A DNA stretch of 9,613 nt, taken from NCBI GenBank assembly GCA_021799915.1, contig JAJYZN010000019.1, forward strand, positions 12,568 through 22,180. The letters are read 5' to 3'. Positions 6,090 through 9,613 of this stretch are shown one piece after another (position 1 is the stretch's first letter; each line of letters opens with the position of its first letter). The stretch is from Actinomycetes bacterium (GTDB lineage: Bacteria; Actinomycetota; Acidimicrobiia; Acidimicrobiales; RAAP-2). The translations under genes and the position numbers were made by a program. The notes beneath the pieces were generated by a model that ran no database searches, was not told the origin of the DNA, and was given only the letters and a program-made list of their open reading frames with translations.

Positions 6090-6580
6090 GCTCCGCCAGT
6101 GATGTCGCCGCCGGAGGGGGTCGGCCGGTCGGCCCCTACTCCCCCGTGACGCGTGCGGGGACATGGGTCGTCACCTCGGGCCAGGTCGGTGCCGTGACCG
6201 GCCCCGACGGGACGCCGCGGCTCGTCCCTGGAGGGATCGAAGCCGAGTTGCGCCAGGTGCTCACGAACCTGGCCGGTGTGCTCAGGCTCGAAGGCGCCGG
6301 ACTGGCCGATGTGAAGAAGGCGATGGTGTTCCTCATCGACATGGAGGACTACGGGGTCATGAACCGGATCTGGATCGAGGCCTTCGCCGACCCCAAGCCG
6401 GCACGGTCAGCGGTGGCCGTGGCCGCACTCCCCCTGGGGGCCAGGGTCGAAGTCGAAGCCTGGGCCTTCCTTCCTCCAACGCCTCACTCCCCGGCCCCTT
6501 CCTCTGGTACTCCTTCTGGTGCATCCCCTGGGACATCCTCGGGCGCCTCGGGCGATGCGCTGACCGACCACGCCGGCTGA
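6086..6580 (+). CDS. ridA: RidA family enamine/imine deaminase with C-terminal low-complexity tail
   Basis: RidA hydrolyses reactive 2-aminoacrylate and related imines released by pyridoxal-phosphate enzymes. Residues 1-129 are a complete RidA fold: GPYSP (16-20) with the active-site Tyr, VTSGQVG (29-35), the Arg107 carboxylate anchor in PARSAVAVAALPLGARVEVEAWA, and Glu124. The last 35 residues are extra: a Ser/Gly/Pro/Ala/Thr tail with period four (units like SSGT, PSGA, SPGT, SSGA), making 164 residues instead of about 125-130. The tail is encoded where the gene runs 97 bp into the convergent regulator gene. The start ATG 6086 has a good ribosome site and overlaps the upstream stop. The co-transcribed Fe-S genes do not give a specific substrate; some RidA relatives act in purine or pyrimidine breakdown, which would fit the xanthine-dehydrogenase-like partner, but this is speculation. 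Confidence 0.9.
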   Translation: MSSASDVAAGGGRPVGPYSPVTRAGTWVVTSGQVGAVTGPDGTPRLVPGGIEAELRQVLTNLAGVLRLEGAGLADVKKAMVFLIDMEDYGVMNRIWIEAFADPKPARSAVAVAALPLGARVEVEAWAFLPPTPHSPAPSSGTPSGASPGTSSGASGDALTDHAG

Positions 6581-7248
6581 CCGAACCGGTACCCGACCGA
6601 GCGGACAGTCTGGACCAGGTGGGCGTGCTCTTCGCCCAGCTTGGCCCGGAGCCGGCGCACGTGGACGTCTACGGTCCGGGCGCCGCCGTAGTACTCGTAC
6701 CCCCAGACCCGGTTCAAGAGCGTGTCCCGGGTGAAGACCTTCCCGGGGTGGGTGGCCAGGAACCGAAGGAGCTCGTACTCCATGTAGGTGAGGGCCAGCA
6801 CCCGACCGGCGACGGCGGCCTGGTAGGTCTCGAAATTGAGGACCAGGGGACCGTACTCGACCATCTCGGGTTGGAGGCCACGTCCCGATCGCCACAAGAG
6901 GTGCTGGAGGCGGGCGATCAGCTCGTCGGCGTCCACGGGCAGCACGCAGAAGTCGTCGAAGAGGTCGTCTCGAAGCGACAAGGAGGTGATCTGAGACGGT
7001 TGGACCATCAGCAGGAGGGGCGTCACGGGAACCTCGCGCCGGCGGAGGTGCCGGCACATGACGATCCCGCTGGACACGTCGGCGTCGGCACAGACCACGG
7101 CACCACCCCACCCGTCCGCCGTCGCCTCACGTTCGGCCCGGTCAGCGGCCTCGGGCCCCGACGCGCAGCGGAACTGGTAGCCGCCACGCCGGAGCGCGCT
7201 CTGGAGCGCCGCCGGGAGCGGGTCGGGGTAGCAGAGCAGCGGCTCCAT
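6484..7248 (-). CDS. GlnR-like orphan OmpR-family regulator (degenerate receiver plus winged helix)
   Basis: 254 residues. Residues 1-120 have the length and layout of a receiver domain but lack its chemistry. The phospho-acceptor position in GGAVVCADADVSSG appears to be Cys53 in an ungapped alignment, and the conserved Lys of KP is Leu103 (CVLPVDADEL). The acidic DD pair is reduced to one Asp near the N-terminus. Residues 130-223 are a full winged-helix DNA-binding domain (LTYMEYELLRFL, VWGYEYYGGARTVDVHVRRLR, VRSVGYRF), very like actinobacterial GlnR as I remember it. GlnR controls nitrogen assimilation without a cognate kinase, and two glutamine synthetase genes lie directly upstream on the same strand. 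ATG 7248 is chosen; a dyad with GGAAG in its loop precedes it. The last 31 residues are an acidic Pro-rich tail encoded in the overlap with ridA. The family is certain; the GlnR role is inferred. Confidence 0.88.
   Translation of the reverse strand: MEPLLCYPDPLPAALQSALRRGGYQFRCASGPEAADRAEREATADGWGGAVVCADADVSSGIVMCRHLRRREVPVTPLLLMVQPSQITSLSLRDDLFDDFCVLPVDADELIARLQHLLWRSGRGLQPEMVEYGPLVLNFETYQAAVAGRVLALTYMEYELLRFLATHPGKVFTRDTLLNRVWGYEYYGGARTVDVHVRRLRAKLGEEHAHLVQTVRSVGYRFGQPAWSVSASPEAPEDVPGDAPEGVPEEGAGE
6500..6559. repeat. Imperfect 12-bp tandem repeat (5 units) in the convergent gene overlap
   Basis: The units start at 6500, 6512, 6524, 6536 and 6548, for example TCCTCTGGTACT, CCTTCTGGTGCA, TCCCCTGGGACA, TCCTCGGGCGCC. 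On the plus strand they encode [S/P][S/P]G[T/A] repeats of the RidA tail. On the minus strand they encode [E/G][D/G][V/A]P repeats of the regulator tail. Both are low-complexity extensions beyond complete folds. Confidence 0.75.
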
Positions 7249-7273
7249 GGCAGCAGTGACTTCCAGTGCTGCC
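7249..7273 (-). promoter_or_regulatory. Inverted repeat abutting the regulator start codon
   Basis: GGCAGCA (7249-7255) and TGCTGCC (7267-7273) are perfect 7-bp arms around an 11-nt centre. In the minus-strand mRNA this forms a hairpin ending directly at ATG 7248, with the only Shine-Dalgarno-like element, GGAAG (7264-7260), in the loop. It could be an autoregulatory operator or a translational control hairpin. The repeat is seen; the role is inferred. Confidence 0.4.
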
Positions 7274-7279
7274 GCTCAA

Positions 7280-7293
7280 CCCCGAGCTCGGGG
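7280..7293. promoter_or_regulatory. 14-bp perfect palindrome between glnA and the regulator gene
   Basis: CCCCGAGCTCGGGG is a perfect palindrome in the 89-bp gap. On the minus strand it is followed by TTGAG only, so it is a weak candidate for a terminator or attenuator after glnA, and a possible protein-binding dyad. Confidence 0.35.
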
Positions 7294-7337
7294 CCCGGCA
7301 CACGTCCGCCAGGTGAGTGGAGAAATACGGGTAGCCC

Positions 7338-8672
7338 TCACAACGTCGGCAGGTAGCGGTCGAGCTCGAACTGGGTCACTTCGGAACGGTACGCCGTCCA
7401 CTCGTCGCGTTTGTTGCGAATGAACCACTCGAACACGTGGTCACCGAGGGTCTCGGCCACCAGGGCCGACCGTTCCATCACGTCCACCGCTTCGTTGAGG
7501 CTGCTCGGAAGGGGCTCGAGCCCCTTGGCCACGAGCTCGTGCCCGGCCAGGCTGAACAGGTTGGCGTCGGCCTCGGGCGGGAGCTCGTACCCCTGCTCGA
7601 CTCCCTGCAGGCCGGCGGCCAGCATCACGGCGAACGCCAGGTAGGGATTGCAGGCGCTGTCGGGTGCCCGGTACTCGATGCGGGTCGACTCGTCCTTCCC
7701 GTGCTTGACCACCGGGACCCTGACCAGCGCGGACCTGTTGTTGCGGGCCCAGCTCACGTGGATCGGTGCCTCGTACCCGCTGACCAAGCGCTTGTAGGAG
7801 TTCACCCACTGGTTGGTGACCGCAGTGATCTCCGGAGCGTGATGGAGCAGGCCGGCGATGAACCGGTACGCGACGGTCGACAGTCCGTAAGGGTCGTCGG
7901 TGTCTACAAAAGCGTTGCGCTCTCCTTCCCACAGCGACAGATGGGAGTGCATTCCCGAGCCCTGGACCCCGGGCAGCGGCTTGGGCATGAAACTGGCGTA
8001 CACCCCCTGCTGTCGAGCCATCTCCTTCACCACCAGTCGGGTGGTCATCACCGTGTCGGCCATCGTGAGGGCGTCGGTGTAGCGCAGGTCGATCTCGTGC
8101 TGGCTGGGAGCATCCTCATGCTGGGCGTGCTCTACGGGGATCCCCATCTCTTCGAGCGTGAGAACCGACCGCCGACGCAGGTCGCTCGACAAGTCGTCCA
8201 CCGACAGGTCGAAGTACGACCCCGAGTCGAGCACTCGGGGAACGTGGCTCGGTTCGTGGTCGGCGAAGTAGAAGTACTCGAGCTCGGGTGCGGCGAAGAA
8301 GTTGTACCCCGCCGACCGGGCGCGCTCCAAAGTGCGTCGGAGGGCATGGCGCGGGCAGCCGTCGAACGCCTCACCCCCCAGCGTGAAGATGTCGCAGAAG
8401 ACCCGGGCCACCGTCTCCCCGTGACCGTGCCACGGCAGGAGCTGGAAGGTGGTTGGGTCCGGGCGGGCCAGGACGTCCGCCTCCTGAACGCGGCTGAAGC
8501 CGTCGATGGCCGAACCGTCGAAGGTCATCCCTTCGTCGAGGGCATTCTCCAGCTCGGCTGGCGTGATGTTGAACGCTTTGGGGGTGCCGAGGACGTCGGT
8601 GAACCAGAGTTGGACGAAGCGAATGCCCCGCTCCTCCACCGTCCGCAGCACGTAGTCCCGCTGGCTCTGCAC
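7338..8672 (-). CDS. glnA: Type I glutamine synthetase, GSI-alpha class
   Basis: 444 residues, the same length as Bacillus GlnA and without the ~25-residue insertion of GSI-beta enzymes. It makes glutamine from glutamate, ammonia and ATP as a cytosolic dodecamer. Visible landmarks: beta-grasp FTDVLGTPKAFNI (24-36), MTFDGSAIDGFSR (49-61), metal ligands in APELEYFYF (128-136), GVQGSGMHSHLSLW, NSYKRLVSGYEAP, and the ATP/metal region NPYLAFAVMLAAGLQG. Where adenylylated enzymes have the Tyr of NLYDLPP, this one has NLFSL with Phe, so adenylylation control is unlikely. Arg61 matches the feedback-control Arg62 of Bacillus GS. The start is GTG 8672 with GGGAG about 9 nt upstream; GTG at codon 8 is an alternative. 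It lies between GSII (114-bp gap) and the GlnR-like regulator (89-bp gap), all on one strand, and may be co-transcribed. Confidence 0.95.
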   Translation of the reverse strand: MQSQRDYVLRTVEERGIRFVQLWFTDVLGTPKAFNITPAELENALDEGMTFDGSAIDGFSRVQEADVLARPDPTTFQLLPWHGHGETVARVFCDIFTLGGEAFDGCPRHALRRTLERARSAGYNFFAAPELEYFYFADHEPSHVPRVLDSGSYFDLSVDDLSSDLRRRSVLTLEEMGIPVEHAQHEDAPSQHEIDLRYTDALTMADTVMTTRLVVKEMARQQGVYASFMPKPLPGVQGSGMHSHLSLWEGERNAFVDTDDPYGLSTVAYRFIAGLLHHAPEITAVTNQWVNSYKRLVSGYEAPIHVSWARNNRSALVRVPVVKHGKDESTRIEYRAPDSACNPYLAFAVMLAAGLQGVEQGYELPPEADANLFSLAGHELVAKGLEPLPSSLNEAVDVMERSALVAETLGDHVFEWFIRNKRDEWTAYRSEVTQFELDRYLPTL

Positions 8673-8786
8673 CCTCGAAGTCTCCCAGATCGCTCAAGGT
8701 CGTCCAAGCTGGCGCCGTACGGGCCCCCAAGAGCGACAGAAGTGGCTTCGGAACAGCCGGCTACCTGGGATTGGCGAGCCGCGGGC
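8673..8786 (-). promoter_or_regulatory. Gap between GSII and GSI genes
   Basis: 114 bp with no ORF. I see no clear promoter, T-tract terminator or GlnR-type GTNAC-n6-GAAAC box. A weak 5-bp dyad, CGGCT/AGCCG, lies near 8759-8781. Read-through from the GSII gene into glnA is possible. Confidence 0.25.
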
Positions 8787-9613
8787 TCAAGACATGGCCG
8801 AGCACACGGTCTCGACCAGGAGGCGGCTCACCACGTAAGGGTCCATGTTCGCGTTGGGCCTTCGGTCCTCCAGCCACCCTTTGCGCTCCTTGGCAACCAC
8901 CCAAGGGATGCGGATCGATGCGCCGCGGTCGGAGGTGCCGTAGCTGAACTGGCTGTAGTGCGCCGTCTCGTGGGCTCCGGTCAGACGATCAGCGATGCCC
9001 ACGCCGTAGTTCGACACGTGCTCGTCCACGTTCTTCCCGATCGCTTCGCAGCCGGCGATAATGGCGTCCCACCCGCCCTCGGCCCGCATCTCTTTGGTCG
9101 AGAAGTTGGTGTGGGCGCCGGCCCCGTTCCAGTCACCCAGAACTGGCTTTGGCTCCAACGTGGCGAACACGCCGAAGTCCTCGGCGATCCGGAACAGCAG
9201 CCAGCGGGCGGTCCAGAGCTGGTCCCCGATCAACGGGGGCGGCAGGATCCCGATCTGGAATTCCCACTGTCCCATCATCACTTCGGCGTTCGTCCCCTCG
9301 ATGGCCAGACCGGCCTTCATGCAGGCCACGGTGTGTCGCTCCACGATCTCACGACCGGGCATCTTGTCTCCACCCACGCCGCAGTAGTAGGGACCCTGGG
9401 GTGCCGGGTAGCCGTTGAGCGGCCACCCGAGTGGCCGCCCGTCCTGGAGAAAGGTGTACTCCTGCTCGATCCCGAACCACGGTTCGTGCTCCGCGTACTT
9501 CTCGGCCACGGCAACGCACGCGGCCCGGGTGTTGGTGGGATGCGGGGTGAAATCGGTGAGGAGCACCTCGCACATGACCAGCTTGTCGTCTGGGCCTCGG
9601 AGCGGATCCGGGC
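8787..9613 (-). CDS. glnII: Type II (eukaryote-like) glutamine synthetase, 5' end outside window
   Basis: 275 C-terminal residues of an enzyme usually about 340 long; the frame stays open to the window edge and reads LRGPDDKLVMCEVL, matching the GSII pattern FRGxDxxLVLCEV. The ATG at 9575 is therefore internal (M of LVMCEV), not the start. Diagnostic GSII motifs follow: HPTNTR, WFGIEQEYTFL, YYCGVGGDK, GTNAEVMMGQWEFQIG, GDWNGAGAHTNFSTKEMR, and the ATP/glutamate region HETAHYSQFSYGTSDRGASIRIP with WLEDRRPNANMDPY. Catalytic residues appear intact and there is no sign of decay. It makes glutamine from glutamate, ammonia and ATP as a decamer. In Streptomyces and Frankia, GSII genes sit beside GSI and respond to GlnR. 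Its promoter, and any GlnR box, would lie beyond position 9613. Confidence 0.95.
   Translation of the reverse strand, partial: PDPLRGPDDKLVMCEVLLTDFTPHPTNTRAACVAVAEKYAEHEPWFGIEQEYTFLQDGRPLGWPLNGYPAPQGPYYCGVGGDKMPGREIVERHTVACMKAGLAIEGTNAEVMMGQWEFQIGILPPPLIGDQLWTARWLLFRIAEDFGVFATLEPKPVLGDWNGAGAHTNFSTKEMRAEGGWDAIIAGCEAIGKNVDEHVSNYGVGIADRLTGAHETAHYSQFSYGTSDRGASIRIPWVVAKERKGWLEDRRPNANMDPYVVSRLLVETVCSAMS

Noticed and set aside
6163..7356. 397-codon plus-strand open frame across ridA and the regulator
   Set aside because: It is out of frame with ridA and antisense to the regulator; both overlapped genes have strong family motifs and this frame has none.
8711..8726. CCGTACGG palindrome between the two glutamine synthetase genes
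   Set aside because: It is an 8-bp palindrome with no extension; such sites are common by chance in GC-rich DNA.

Overview
The window looks like a chromosomal segment of a high-G+C actinobacterium, most likely of the Acidimicrobiia type. This is inferred from G+C of roughly two thirds (by eye), frequent GTG/TTG starts, mostly TGA stops, a DUF59-Mrp protein, a GlnR-like orphan regulator, and a GSII glutamine synthetase beside a GSI. I see no tRNA, rRNA, CRISPR, insertion sequence or phage gene. Coding density is high and every gene looks vertically housed, so this reads as a metabolic locus, not a mobile island.

Region 1 (1-2245, minus strand) is a flavin-based electron-export operon. It holds a six-helix haem/FAD ferric-reductase-like protein (857-2245), a secreted or anchored FMN-binding protein with a Ser/Thr/Pro stalk (266-844), and the start of ApbE flavin transferase (1-257, cut by the window edge). 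ApbE would attach FMN covalently to the stalked protein, and the membrane reductase would feed it electrons from NAD(P)H. The 213-bp leader upstream carries short tandem repeats.

Region 2 (2459-6580) is a redox/Fe-S region. The Mrp/ApbC Fe-S carrier ATPase is on the minus strand. Divergent from it, on the plus strand, is a probable operon: an ErpA/HesB A-type carrier, an unusual 585-residue fusion, and RidA. The fusion joins an intact [2Fe-2S] subunit of the xanthine dehydrogenase/CO dehydrogenase family to a roughly half-size, probably non-catalytic molybdopterin-subunit remnant. A strong internal ribosome-binding site sits exactly at the domain junction. This fusion is the most unusual gene in the window.

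Region 3 (6484-9613, minus strand) is a nitrogen-assimilation cluster: GSII (5' end outside the window), GSI-alpha glutamine synthetase, and a GlnR-like winged-helix regulator with a degenerate receiver domain. The regulator and RidA converge and overlap by 97 bp. The overlap is an imperfect 12-bp tandem repeat that encodes low-complexity C-terminal tails of both proteins, one on each strand.
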